Position numbers and translations under genes: made by a program
Notes under the pieces: generated by a model
The model's input: only the letters and a program-made list of their open reading frames with translations
The model's database searches: none
Told to the model about the DNA's origin: nothing
DNA from: Rhodopirellula baltica
GTDB lineage: Bacteria; Planctomycetota; Planctomycetia; Pirellulales; Pirellulaceae
Direction: 5' to 3'
Assembly: GCA_002901265.1 (NCBI GenBank)
Contig: PPHI01000097.1
Location: 1-42,086, forward strand
Length of the DNA stretch: 42,086 nt
Shown: positions 16,575-26,008 of the stretch, piece by piece
How the letters are laid out: each line of letters starts with the position of its first letter
Numbering within the stretch: position 1 is the stretch's first letter

Positions 16575-17981
16575 ATGCTTTCTGACACGAGAGTTTCTCG
16601 CCAACTCATGCCGCATTTTCGCCTTTCACGGAACACTGCCTTCGTACTGATCACGGCCGTTGCATTTGCCACGCCGCCCGCGACTACTGCACAAAACACC
16701 AGCACGAATTCCTTAACCGATCCTAAACAAATTACGTCATCTGAATCGGCCGCTGAAACCGATCTGCCACTACCGCTTCGCTACCAAGCGGACGGCATTT
16801 CCGATGGGGATGTGATGCCCGGCGCGTCTGGGCTTTCCGCTGCTGATTTCCGCACCGCAGATTTTGATGGCGGGCTACTCAAACAGCATGAAAATGACTT
16901 CACTGCCGTGCCCGAGTTTTCAGGCGGGATTGTGATTGTCGGCGACAAGGCAGCCATGAAGATCGGGGGCTTCATCAAAGCCGACTTTATTTCGGACTTA
17001 GCCCCAATCGAGAGCGAAGACTCCTTCATCACCACTGACATCCCGGTTGGTGTGGCAGACTACCAAAACGCAAGATTTCATGCCAAGCAATCGCGACTGA
17101 GCTTTGACACACGTTGGCGCGTCGAGCAAGACATTGCGAGGGCCTTTGTTGAAGCCGACTTCTTCGGTGGTGGTGATGGGGCAAACGGGTCTCTGCGCCT
17201 CCGGCATGCGTACGGAACACTTGGACGCTTTACCGCGGGGCAGACATGGACGACTTTCACCGATCCTTCCGCTGTTCCTCAAACGCTCGATTTCGAAGGT
17301 GCGGTGTCAAACGTCAATCGCCGCCAAGGGCTCGTTCGATTCGACCAACCGCTGGGGCGTTCAGGTTGGAGTTGGGCGGCATCGCTCGAAGATCCAACGA
17401 TTGATATCGAAGTACCGACAGGACTTTCGGGCCAGCCGCGGAGCGAGTCCCCCGACTTTATCACGCACCTCCGATGGGAAGGCGAATATGCAGAAACCCA
17501 AACAGCTGTTGTCCTGAGAAAACTTGGTTTTCAACAAGCCGGACAGGAAGTGATTACCGGGACTGCCTGGGGTGTGAATACGACCGGATCTTTTCGCTTG
17601 ACTGATTGCACACGCGTTTATTCCCAACTGACGGTCGGCGAGGGAATCGGAAGCTATCGAGGCTCCCCAGATATTGTGTCTACCGGCCCAAACTCAGCTG
17701 CGATCCTGCCGATGTTTGGATGGATGATCGGTTGCAAACAAACTTGGTCCGATCGCCTGACATCAAATCTGACGTTTAGCCAACTGACACTCGACGACAT
17801 CGCTGGTCAGTCCGCATCAAATCTTCGGCAGACAAAGTACTTAGCCATCAACACGATCTTTAATCCGTACGAACGGGTATTCGCAGGCGCCGAATATCTT
17901 TACGGCATGCGCGAGAACCAAGATTCTCGCCAGGCAGACGCGCACCGGATTCAGATTTCATTTGGGTTTTACTTGCCGTAG
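16575..17981 (+). CDS. DcaP-like outer-membrane porin
   Basis: This is a 468-residue protein with signal peptide (FVLITAVAFATPPATTAQ), a linker, and a beta-barrel domain starting about residue 125 with AMKIGGFIKADFISDLAPIE. That 'GGFIKxD' opening, then QSRLSFDTRW, EADFFGG, LRLRHAYG and TAGQTWTTFTDPSAVPQTLD, follow the DcaP trimeric porin pattern. The chain ends in ISFGFYLP, aromatic-rich as in outer-membrane barrels, though the last residue is Pro, not Phe. DcaP proteins pass small, often acidic solutes across the outer membrane. ATG at 16575 chosen; Met12 (16608) would also leave an intact signal peptide. Convergent with the SHD1 gene (15-bp gap). Confidence 0.75.
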   Translation: MLSDTRVSRQLMPHFRLSRNTAFVLITAVAFATPPATTAQNTSTNSLTDPKQITSSESAAETDLPLPLRYQADGISDGDVMPGASGLSAADFRTADFDGGLLKQHENDFTAVPEFSGGIVIVGDKAAMKIGGFIKADFISDLAPIESEDSFITTDIPVGVADYQNARFHAKQSRLSFDTRWRVEQDIARAFVEADFFGGGDGANGSLRLRHAYGTLGRFTAGQTWTTFTDPSAVPQTLDFEGAVSNVNRRQGLVRFDQPLGRSGWSWAASLEDPTIDIEVPTGLSGQPRSESPDFITHLRWEGEYAETQTAVVLRKLGFQQAGQEVITGTAWGVNTTGSFRLTDCTRVYSQLTVGEGIGSYRGSPDIVSTGPNSAAILPMFGWMIGCKQTWSDRLTSNLTFSQLTLDDIAGQSASNLRQTKYLAINTIFNPYERVFAGAEYLYGMRENQDSRQADAHRIQISFGFYLP

Positions 17982-17996
17982 CAGCCCAACTTGCGG

Positions 17997-18971
17997 CTAG
18001 AAACGGCTTGCTTTTCTCACGCCGATAAGCGAGTAACCCGGATAGTTTGGCAAGACCATCTGTGTTGCCGTTTTACTATCGTTTGCATAAACCATCGTGC
18101 TGATCGGACGCCCATACACTCCAGGGTTTGGCTTCAATTGAACCTCCCAAATGGAGGTCAATCCGGTTTGTGCGGCCAACATTGTGAGTTTCAGCATTTC
18201 CAGCCGCTGGTATTCGGCTTGCTGCGCAACCGACCGTTGATACTCCATCGCCTCCGACCGAATCAGCAAATCTTCGCGCGACTGGGCCTCACCTTCGCTT
18301 TTCTGCCAATCCTGCCAACCAGTCTTCAGAATCTCGAGATCACTGTCGCTGAACATAAAAAATGGAACTGCAATCTGATCACCCGTGCGTAGTTCCATCA
18401 ACACACCTTCCAACGGATACGTCTTCGGCTGCCCTGACAAAGTGCCCACGAAACGTTTCAGATCTGCTTCGTCTTCCAGCGCGATCCCCTCTATCTTTGA
18501 CAGGACCTTCAAGACGACAAGCTGGTGCAACGAATCCAATGCCGAAAAGGCTTTTCCGTTGATCGTTACGACGCCGCGCATTTTCGACAGGGTGTAATCT
18601 TTTTTTCCATACGCGACGACACGGGCCTGAATCTTCATGCCATCACGTGACGTCCACGTTTGCATTTGGCTGGCATCATCGGGAGACTGGCTTAAGGGCT
18701 TCTGGTCACTCACCAATTCTTGAACGACTTGACGATCTTCGCGTGAGAGATCGGCAAGCTCAACAGCGACCAATCGCCCCGATCCTTTTCGCCGCAGGAC
18801 CGCTGTGGTTTCGTTGGCGGCAATGAAGTCACCGTCAATCGTCACATCGCCATTGGCGATGGTCCAAGTACGAGGCTTTGCGACAGCAGCCGGCAGAGCA
18901 GTCGGCAACAGCGAGCAACAGAGAAAGAACAGGACAAGTCGAGCGGATACCATCACGGTGTTCCTAAACAT
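17997..18971 (-). CDS. Exported SHD1-domain protein
   Basis: This is a 324-residue protein with an N-terminal signal peptide (LVLFFLCCSLLPTALPAAVA). Residues of about 35-88 (RTWTIANGDVTIDGDFIAAN through VELADLSREDRQVVQEL) match the SLA1 homology domain 1 pattern common in planctomycete exported proteins: 'RxWxxxxGxxxxxGxf... V.L.....d...v..'. A second, weaker repeat of the same kind begins MQTWTSRDGMKIQARVVAYG at about 103. It is last in a three-gene operon, four bases after the preceding stop. SHD1 binds NPF-type peptides in yeast Sla1; the bacterial role is unknown. Confidence 0.75.
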   Translation of the reverse strand: MFRNTVMVSARLVLFFLCCSLLPTALPAAVAKPRTWTIANGDVTIDGDFIAANETTAVLRRKGSGRLVAVELADLSREDRQVVQELVSDQKPLSQSPDDASQMQTWTSRDGMKIQARVVAYGKKDYTLSKMRGVVTINGKAFSALDSLHQLVVLKVLSKIEGIALEDEADLKRFVGTLSGQPKTYPLEGVLMELRTGDQIAVPFFMFSDSDLEILKTGWQDWQKSEGEAQSREDLLIRSEAMEYQRSVAQQAEYQRLEMLKLTMLAAQTGLTSIWEVQLKPNPGVYGRPISTMVYANDSKTATQMVLPNYPGYSLIGVRKASRF

Positions 18972-18975
18972 GAGG

Positions 18976-20538
18976 CTAGATTCCAGGCGTTGGTTCGTCT
19001 GAGCTTGGCAAGCGAACCAAAAGGCAATTGTCGTGCGTTTCGGTACCGAAATGAACGAGAACGGAGGCTTCGTCTTGAGTCAAATTGTAGAGACCAGTTT
19101 CGACAACAACGCTGTTACTTTCTCCGACACGCAGAGCGACTCGCTGCGTGTCCTTATCGACTCGTCCCTGAATCGCTTGCACTTGGTCAGTGTCTTTGTT
19201 GAAAAGAGTCCCCGAAACGATGCCATCTTGATTAATGGCGAGTTGGACAACACGCGAAGGATCCAAATCGTCGGAACTTGTCGCGAATGCGAATGTCCCA
19301 AGCGGCATCCACTCGGACTCTTCCGCTTCCTGCGAGGAATCTGGGGCATCCACCGTGGCGAGCAACGCGGCGCTTTCCGCAAACTCCTTCGAATCCGCAA
19401 TGGGCTGCCCCGAGAGATAAACTTGACTGGATTGGTACGTCACATTCCCGCCACTTCCATAGTCGTAGTAAACCGGTTGAACGGCTGGCGAAGCAACGGA
19501 TCCCCAATTACACCAACTCACGACGTCGTTGTACGCCGGTGTGCTCCACCAGTACGCGTAGGGATAGTACGTGTACGCATAGATGTAATGCCATCCGCAA
19601 CATCGGAACCGATGCCGTGCCCACCAATCAGGACGAAAATAGCCAGGCGGTTGATTGTCGTGCCAGCGGTCGCGGATTGCGTCTCCCCAATCCTGAAATC
19701 GATCCGGCACCTTGGCCGGAAGTGTGCTGGCGGTGTTTAGCTGGTTGCGCCAACGCTGATTGATCGCGTTGACTTGATGATCCTCAAGGGATACCCATCG
19801 AGGCTTATTGCTGATGATGGTATTCGTCCCGATGTTGATATCGCCAACATCGAGATTGACGCGTCGATCGGGAGGAAGACGATTCGCCGGCAATGGTCGG
19901 CTGGAAACACGATCGCCGACGCTCGGACGATTCACTGCTCCGGCGTCACGACGTTGATTCAACTCGTCGGCACGGTTTGCCGGAGAAGCCACCGGACGAT
20001 TCACATTTGGACCAGGCCCCACGGGCGTGTCCAACCCTAAGAAGTCACCTAGGTCTCCGGCTGACGGTCGGCCCGAAGGAAGCTTGCCAAACTCAGGCAT
20101 TGCCGGACGACTGGCACCAATCGCCGGACGCCCTAGCCGATCTTGCCCAACGTTGCCGCTTGGCCGAACGGAATTGCCAGGACGATTGGTCGCCCCAGAA
20201 TCACGACTGCCGAGGCTCCCCCTTGCAACAACCGATCCGGATCGAGCTGGCGACAAGCCACTGACGTTCGTGCGATTCCCGCCACCGCCAATTCCTAGGT
20301 GCGGAGAACTTGTTTGTGGACGCTGCGTCGGCATTCCGGCATTTCCGCCGAAACCGCCACGCGGAACATTCATGGCAGGTCGAGCACCGCCAAAATTACC
20401 GCCAGCGCCGCCAAAGCTCGGTCGCGCGCCGCCGCCACCACGGCCACCGAAACCACCACCTTGCGCAAGCCCCGCCCACGGACACGCGATGAGCAGCACG
20501 AATACGCAACAGCTCAATCGACCAAGAGCCCTTTTCAT
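18976..20538 (-). CDS. Gly/Arg-rich exported 'mu-protocadherin-like' surface protein
   Basis: This 520-residue protein has signal peptide MKRALGRLSCCVFVLLIACP. Residues of about 27-230 are low-complexity, rich in Gly, Arg, Pro, Asn and Ser (GGGFGGRGGGGARPSFGG). A conserved-looking centre follows: WVSLEDHQVNAINQRWRNQL and an aromatic patch at 300-345 full of Trp and Tyr with Cys313/Cys314. The C-terminal domain of about 400-515 (VVQLAINQDGIVSGTLFNKD) looks beta-rich. Proteins of this layout are annotated in Rhodopirellula as mu-protocadherin-like cell-surface proteins. The start overlaps the upstream gene by ATGA (20535-20538). Confidence 0.75.
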   Translation of the reverse strand: MKRALGRLSCCVFVLLIACPWAGLAQGGGFGGRGGGGARPSFGGAGGNFGGARPAMNVPRGGFGGNAGMPTQRPQTSSPHLGIGGGGNRTNVSGLSPARSGSVVARGSLGSRDSGATNRPGNSVRPSGNVGQDRLGRPAIGASRPAMPEFGKLPSGRPSAGDLGDFLGLDTPVGPGPNVNRPVASPANRADELNQRRDAGAVNRPSVGDRVSSRPLPANRLPPDRRVNLDVGDINIGTNTIISNKPRWVSLEDHQVNAINQRWRNQLNTASTLPAKVPDRFQDWGDAIRDRWHDNQPPGYFRPDWWARHRFRCCGWHYIYAYTYYPYAYWWSTPAYNDVVSWCNWGSVASPAVQPVYYDYGSGGNVTYQSSQVYLSGQPIADSKEFAESAALLATVDAPDSSQEAEESEWMPLGTFAFATSSDDLDPSRVVQLAINQDGIVSGTLFNKDTDQVQAIQGRVDKDTQRVALRVGESNSVVVETGLYNLTQDEASVLVHFGTETHDNCLLVRLPSSDEPTPGI

Positions 20539-21485
20539 CTGTCGTCTCCAATAGCTTGACCAATTCGCTTCATCGTAATTTCAGCTCCCGAGGGCATTGG
20601 CTCGCCCTCGACCTCTCGCGAAATCATTTGCACGACCATTGTGTCCGAATCGACAGGCCGAATCACATACGTCCCAGACGCGGTTCGTCCGTCGCTCATT
20701 GTCTGCGTCAACTTTAGACTCCAATGATCCGCTCCGCCGCTCCAGACACCGCCTCCAAAACTGCCGTCGGAGAAGAACATCCATGAACGGACCACGTTGA
20801 GCTTTGCGTCAAATCCGATCAACTCATAGGCAAGCGATCCCTCGGTCGCCGGATCAATGATCGTTCGCCGGATAAACTTTCTCCCCGGCAAGTACTCCAC
20901 CTCGCTTCGCAACTGACGATCAGACATCCCTTCCCACGTTCCCAACAACCATTCCAGCGACTCGATCGCTTGATCTCCAGTCGTTTCGCTGCCCCCGGTC
21001 ATTGGTTGCTCGGCTATCGAAACGATCGTCCACTGCCCCGCGTCTTTGACCAAGACAACAACAAACGCGGAAGCCTCAGCCGGCATCGCGGCGGATGTCA
21101 ACTTCGTCACACCGTGCACGACGGCTTTGCCATCGACATCATCGCCGACGTCATGGAACTCCATCCGGTCGATTCGAGCCTGCAACGCCAAGTCCTTCTC
21201 CGACTCGACCGCTGCTTTGATGCGATCAATCAATCCTTGAGAGCTGGCAATTTGATCACCAGAAGATTCATCACGATAAGTAACGCTGCGGCTAACAAGC
21301 TGATCAATCGATTCCCATTGTCGCTCATTGAAGGCTTGAACGTAGCGTTTCAAATGCTCTCTAACAGACGCTTCCGACTCAGCGTTAACGGGAACTGGTG
21401 CAGCTTCCTGCCCAGGCAAGCAACTAACCGACAAAACAAGAAACGTCCACAAGCCAACCGCAAACGTTCGGAGGTACCGTGACAT
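20535..21485 (-). CDS. Exported SnoaL/NTF2-like protein
   Basis: This is a 316-residue protein beginning MSRYLRTFAVGLWTFLVLSV, a signal peptide cleaved near LPGQ. Residues of about 36-165 have the SnoaL-like/SgcJ pattern: VREHLKRYVQAFNERQWESI, then VTYRDESSG, and a final beta-strand GQWTIVSIAEQP. A second domain of about 180-310 starts LEWLLGTWEGMSD and resembles small lipocalin-like beta domains. No catalytic residues can be assigned. It is first in an operon with the mu-protocadherin-like and SHD1 genes. ATG at 21485 was chosen because it starts the signal peptide; the longer frame upstream lacks one. Confidence 0.75.
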   Translation of the reverse strand: MSRYLRTFAVGLWTFLVLSVSCLPGQEAAPVPVNAESEASVREHLKRYVQAFNERQWESIDQLVSRSVTYRDESSGDQIASSQGLIDRIKAAVESEKDLALQARIDRMEFHDVGDDVDGKAVVHGVTKLTSAAMPAEASAFVVVLVKDAGQWTIVSIAEQPMTGGSETTGDQAIESLEWLLGTWEGMSDRQLRSEVEYLPGRKFIRRTIIDPATEGSLAYELIGFDAKLNVVRSWMFFSDGSFGGGVWSGGADHWSLKLTQTMSDGRTASGTYVIRPVDSDTMVVQMISREVEGEPMPSGAEITMKRIGQAIGDDR

Positions 21486-21669
21486 CGACCGTCCCCAAAT
21501 CAAAGTGAGGTAAACAACACAATCCAAGACTCTTGCCTGATGCCAGAGTTTGCCGAACCGGCATAGCTGGAAACGACCGGCGAGCTTATCAGGAAATCCG
21601 CCATACCCCCCAGCAGCAGAGCAGCTTCGAATCCGAAAACTCAAACAGTAAAAGCATTCTTCAAAGCCG

Positions 21670-23040
21670 TTGCAAAGCCCGGGGTCCGATCCAGTGGCAG
21701 CTCGTTCTAACTTTCCGATCTTACGTTACCTGACGTTCTCAACCGGTCTTAGCTGCCTTTTTTTGATTGGATCTTCCTCAACAGTTCTTGCTCAAGTGAA
21801 CAAGTGTGCGGATGAGGACAAAAGCGTTTGGTGCGATTCCATCACCACACCATGCGACCAACTTGAATGTGATGCCGCGTGCTCTGGCACCCTGCAGGAC
21901 TCTTGGTACAAGTCGCTTAAGGCCAACTTAGCGACGCGCGGAATCACAACGTCGAACAACCTCACGCAATATTACTTCGGTACGACGAGCGGAGGAACAG
22001 AGCAAACCGACCGATACGGCGGACACGGCGACTATCTCGCCAATGTCGACCTCGGCAAGCTGGGGATTCAAGAAGGCTTGTTTATTAAGCTGCGTGCCGA
22101 ACATCATTTTGGACAATCCATCGGCGAGTCCGCTGGCGTTCTGTTGCCTCCGACACTGCCAACGGAATTGCCCGTTGCTGAAAGTCGTGACCTCTACCTG
22201 ACGAACGTACTCTTCACGCAATTTTTATCCGAACGATTCGCGATTTACGCTGGTAAACTGGACACGCTCGACGGCGATGCGAATGCGTACGCGAGCGGCA
22301 GAGGCATTACGCAGTTTTCTAACGCGGCCTTTATCGCCAACCCGATCGCGCTTCGAACCGTCCCCTACGCTTCGCTCGGGTGTGGCTTTGTGATTGTCGA
22401 CGGAACCGAGCCGATTTTCAATTTTCTGGTCCTGAACCCAACCGACACCGCAGACACCGATGGCTTTGACGAGCTTTTCAACGACGGTGTGACCGTGTCC
22501 GCAGAATGGCGATTTCCCGTCCGCTGGTCCTCAAAACCTGGACATCAGCTGCTTGGCGCCACCTGGAGCAGCCGTGATTACGTGTCGCTCGGGCAAGACC
22601 CGCGGATTCTGCTGCCCAACGTGCCAATCGATCGGGCAGAAGGATCCTGGTCGCTCTACTGGAATACCGACCAAGCACTATGGGTTGATTCATGCGATTC
22701 GTCACGTCACTTCGGCTACTTTGCCAGGGCAGGAATCGCAGACGATTCGGCAAACCCCATCAACTATTTACTCAGTGCCGGACTTGGTGGATCCAGCCCA
22801 TGGCGTCAAAAGGACTCGTTTGGGATTGGCTACTATTACAGTGGAACCAGCGATAAAGTAGGCCCGTTTCTAGCAACCGCCTTCGGTCCGATTGGTGATT
22901 CCCAGGGTGTCGAAATCTTTTACCGTTCGCAGCTCACTCAATCCATCTCCGTCACCCCGGACTTCCAGTGGCTGAGCCAAGCAAGACGCAACCTCGACGA
23001 TGCGTACTTACTAGGCGTTCGAATGAACATCGCCTTCTAG
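21670..23040 (+). CDS. OprB-type carbohydrate-selective porin
   Basis: This is a 456-residue protein with signal peptide (LTFSTGLSCLFLIGSSSTVL, cleaved near AQ). A Cys-rich N-terminal segment follows (CADEDKSVWCDSITTPCDQL, six Cys within about 30 residues), then a barrel with OprB features: LKANLATRGITTSNNLTQYY, FGTTSGG, LGKLGIQEGLFIKLRAEHHF, ERFAIYAGKLDTLDG and the end GVRMNIAF with terminal Phe. OprB proteins are outer-membrane channels for sugars. The gene is divergent from the SnoaL-like operon (184-bp gap) and upstream of an arylsulfatase, which suits uptake and desulfation of polysaccharide fragments; that link is inference. Confidence 0.8.
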   Translation: MQSPGSDPVAARSNFPILRYLTFSTGLSCLFLIGSSSTVLAQVNKCADEDKSVWCDSITTPCDQLECDAACSGTLQDSWYKSLKANLATRGITTSNNLTQYYFGTTSGGTEQTDRYGGHGDYLANVDLGKLGIQEGLFIKLRAEHHFGQSIGESAGVLLPPTLPTELPVAESRDLYLTNVLFTQFLSERFAIYAGKLDTLDGDANAYASGRGITQFSNAAFIANPIALRTVPYASLGCGFVIVDGTEPIFNFLVLNPTDTADTDGFDELFNDGVTVSAEWRFPVRWSSKPGHQLLGATWSSRDYVSLGQDPRILLPNVPIDRAEGSWSLYWNTDQALWVDSCDSSRHFGYFARAGIADDSANPINYLLSAGLGGSSPWRQKDSFGIGYYYSGTSDKVGPFLATAFGPIGDSQGVEIFYRSQLTQSISVTPDFQWLSQARRNLDDAYLLGVRMNIAF

Positions 23041-23298
23041 ACACGGCGACGTCCTTTTCACTCAAGCGATCAACTCGCGAGCGACTGCAAACCTCGCAAT
23101 AACTATCCATATTTACACGTGCTCATTAGTGCACACAGCTGTCTATGTAACGGTCGTATGAAACTTTATTAATCCGATTGTGTGATCCCACCCGTCCGAA
23201 CTGTAGTTGATACTATGCTATCAACGAACGGCGGCACCACTTGTCATGCCGGCGCATTCACTGGCAAGCATCCAGACAAACAATTGGGGAATCACAGC

Positions 23299-24870
23299 AT
23301 GCTGCAAAAACGCTTTGGTGCGTTGGCGATCTTATTGGCTTTCGCCACGTCAACCTTTTCTTTCGCCCAGGACAAACCCAATATTCTTGTGATTTGGGGC
23401 GACGACATTGGGACTTGGAATATCAGTCATAACAACCGTGGAATGATGGGCTACCAAACGCCCAACATCGACCGGATTGCTCGTGAAGGAATCGCATTCA
23501 CAGACTACTACGGCCAGCAAAGTTGCACCGCAGGTCGGGCCGCATTCATGGGAGGGAACGTTCCGGTCCGCACAGGGATGACGAAGGTCGGCTTGCCCGG
23601 AGCAAAAGAGGGCTGGCAAGAGAGCGACGTCACGATCGCGGCAGTGCTGAAAGGCCAAGGTTACTCCACCGGACAATTCGGAAAGAACCACTTCGGCGAT
23701 CGCGACGAACACCTTCCGACCAACCACGGATTCGACGAGTTCTTCGGCAACCTGTATCACCTCAATGCTGAGGAAGAACCAGAGAACCGAGATTACCCAA
23801 GTGATTATGTGCTCCCCAGCGGCAAAACGTTTCGTGAGCAATATGGTCCGCGCGGTGTGCTGAAATGCAAAGCCAACGGCGATGGAACCCAATCGATTGA
23901 AAACACCGGTCCGTTGACCAAGAAACGGATGGAAACCATCGACGAAGAAACGGTTGCAGCCGCGAAAGACTTCATCAAACGCAAAAACGACTCTGACAAA
24001 CCGTTCTTCTGCTGGTGGAACGCGACACGCATGCACTTCCGCACGCACGTCAAAGAAGAGAACAAAGGACTGTCAGGCAAAGACGGCGACGAATATCACG
24101 ACGGCATGGTCGAGCATGACGGTCACGTTGGCGAGATTCTGGACCTACTCGATGAACTTGGCATTGCCGAAAACACCATCGTGTTCTACTCGACGGACAA
24201 CGGCCCGCACTACAACACTTGGCCCGATGCCGGCACCACTCCGTTCCGTAGTGAAAAGAACAGCAACTGGGAAGGTGCTTACCGCGTCCCCGCTTTCGTT
24301 CGTTGGCCAGCGAAGTTCCAGAAAGGCGTCACGCTAAACGGCATCGTCGCTCACGAAGATTGGCTGCCGACTTTCGCCGCTGCTGCGGGTGAGCCCAAGA
24401 TCACTGAAAAGCTAAAAGAAGGCACGGAACTGATTGGCCGCAAGTATCGCAATTACATCGACGGCCACAACATGATGGACTATCTCTCTGGAAAGACAGA
24501 CGAATCACCCCGGAAAGAATTCATGTACGTCAACGATGACGGAAAAGTCGTTGCCTTGCGACTGGGTCCATGGAAGGGCGTGTTTATGGAAAACCGGGGA
24601 CAAGCATTTGGAGTCTGGCGTGAGCCTTTCACCGAACTTCGTGTCCCACTGTTGTTCAATCTACGCCGCGACCCATTTGAAAAGGCACAGCACAACAGCA
24701 ACACCTACAACGATTGGTTCCTGGACCGCGCTTACGTGTTGATCCCGATGCAGCAGTACGCTGCTCAGTTCCTGCAAACGATGGTTGAGTACCCGCCTAG
24801 CCAGACTCCTGGGTCGTTCAACCTGGAAAAGGTGATCGAGCAGATCAAGAATGCCAACAAAGGCAGCTGA
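23299..24870 (+). CDS. Exported arylsulfatase (FGly type)
   Basis: This is a 523-residue protein with signal peptide MLQKRFGALAILLAFATSTF. The mature part begins DKPNILVIWGDDIGTWNISH, with the metal-binding Asp pair at 35-36. The active-site signature is CTAGR at 76-80 (C-x-A-x-R), where Cys76 is converted to formylglycine. A later metal/substrate motif is STDNGPHYNTWP. Sulfatases of this group hydrolyse sulfate esters; these are strongly expanded in marine planctomycetes feeding on algal polysaccharides. The substrate cannot be told. ATG at 23299 follows GGGGA and gives a correct signal peptide; a longer frame (ATG at 23182) does not. A terminator follows. Confidence 0.9.
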   Translation: MLQKRFGALAILLAFATSTFSFAQDKPNILVIWGDDIGTWNISHNNRGMMGYQTPNIDRIAREGIAFTDYYGQQSCTAGRAAFMGGNVPVRTGMTKVGLPGAKEGWQESDVTIAAVLKGQGYSTGQFGKNHFGDRDEHLPTNHGFDEFFGNLYHLNAEEEPENRDYPSDYVLPSGKTFREQYGPRGVLKCKANGDGTQSIENTGPLTKKRMETIDEETVAAAKDFIKRKNDSDKPFFCWWNATRMHFRTHVKEENKGLSGKDGDEYHDGMVEHDGHVGEILDLLDELGIAENTIVFYSTDNGPHYNTWPDAGTTPFRSEKNSNWEGAYRVPAFVRWPAKFQKGVTLNGIVAHEDWLPTFAAAAGEPKITEKLKEGTELIGRKYRNYIDGHNMMDYLSGKTDESPRKEFMYVNDDGKVVALRLGPWKGVFMENRGQAFGVWREPFTELRVPLLFNLRRDPFEKAQHNSNTYNDWFLDRAYVLIPMQQYAAQFLQTMVEYPPSQTPGSFNLEKVIEQIKNANKGS

Positions 24871-24883
24871 CCACTAAACCAGA

Positions 24884-24919
24884 GACCGCCGGCAGTAACG
24901 TGCCGGCGGTCTTTCTTTT
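24884..24919 (+). terminator. Rho-independent terminator of the arylsulfatase gene
   Basis: Perfect 11-bp stem GACCGCCGGCA / TGCCGGCGGTC (24884-24894 and 24901-24911) with a 6-nt loop, followed by TTTCTTTTTC. It lies 14 bp after the sulfatase stop codon and 26 bp before the next start. Confidence 0.85.
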
Positions 24920-24944
24920 TCTCGACCAAGTAACGGCAGCAGCT

Positions 24945-25937
24945 ATGAACATTCGCCTTTTGATTTCCACCCTTTGCATCTTTGCTTTATCGACTCTCTG
25001 TTCTTCATGGTCTCTTGCCCAGGATCCACTGCCCTCGTGGAACGATGGGAAAACGAAACAAGCAATTCTCAGCTTTGTCGAGCGAGTCACCGACGAGAGC
25101 TCCACGGACTTTGTACCGCCCGCTGAACGCATCGCAACGTTTGACAATGACGGGACGCTGTGGAGCGAAAAGCCTGCCTACTTTCAATTGCTCTTCATCG
25201 TCGACCGTGTGAAATCACTGTCGGCCGAGCATCCAGAGTGGCAACACACCGAACCGTTCGCTTCGATCCTGAAAGGTGACCTTCATTCCGTCGCCGCATC
25301 CGGAAAACCTGGCCTGATGAAACTGTTCGCTGCAACCCATGCCGGGATGACAGTTGACGAATTTTCGGAGACCGTCACGACATGGCTCGAAACATCACGT
25401 CACCCAAGTTCAGGAAAGCGGTATGACGAGATGATCTACCAACCAATGCTAGAACTGCTCTCGTACCTTCGGGCAAATGGATTCAAGACCTACATCGTCT
25501 CTGGCGGCGGCATCGAATTCATGCGCCCCTGGGCATACGCAGCTTATGGCATCCCTCCAGAACAGGTTGTCGGGAGCAGTTTGAAATTAAAGTACGAAGT
25601 GCGCGATGGGACTCCGGTACTGGTCAAACTGCCCGAAGTCGACCTCATCGACGACAAGGAAGGAAAGCCTGTTGGAATCCAAAGCCACATCGGAAGACGC
25701 CCAATTTTTGCAGGCGGAAACTCCGACGGAGACTACCAGATGATGCAGTGGACGACGGCGGGCGAAGGCTCCCGCTTTGCACTCCTGGTTCATCACACGG
25801 ATGCCGATCGCGAGTGGGCTTATGACAAAGACTCTGCCATTGGCAAGCTCGACAAGGGACTTCAAGACGCCGCGGCACAAGGATGGACCGTTGTCGACAT
25901 GAAGGCCGACTGGAAAACGATTTACCCTTGGGAATAA
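24945..25937 (+). CDS. Exported HAD-family phosphatase-like hydrolase
   Basis: This is a 330-residue protein with signal peptide (LLISTLCIFALSTLCSSWSL, cleaved near AQ). Haloacid-dehalogenase motifs: motif I FDNDGTLW (Asp67, Asp69), motif II SGGG in YIVSGGGIEF, and motif III GGNSDGDYQMM. The helical cap lies between motifs I and II. The family uses motif-I Asp as nucleophile, usually on phosphoesters, and resembles phosphoserine phosphatase. Export to the periplasm points to a scavenging role. It follows the sulfatase on the same strand but across a terminator, so it is probably transcribed separately or by read-through. ATG at 24945 starts the signal peptide. Confidence 0.85.
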   Translation: MNIRLLISTLCIFALSTLCSSWSLAQDPLPSWNDGKTKQAILSFVERVTDESSTDFVPPAERIATFDNDGTLWSEKPAYFQLLFIVDRVKSLSAEHPEWQHTEPFASILKGDLHSVAASGKPGLMKLFAATHAGMTVDEFSETVTTWLETSRHPSSGKRYDEMIYQPMLELLSYLRANGFKTYIVSGGGIEFMRPWAYAAYGIPPEQVVGSSLKLKYEVRDGTPVLVKLPEVDLIDDKEGKPVGIQSHIGRRPIFAGGNSDGDYQMMQWTTAGEGSRFALLVHHTDADREWAYDKDSAIGKLDKGLQDAAAQGWTVVDMKADWKTIYPWE

Positions 25938-26008
25938 GCCGGTGATTCTGTCCGCGTTTTCCAGCGGATGTGTGAGCACTGCTGAGTGGACGACTTCGTT
26001 CGGTCGCT

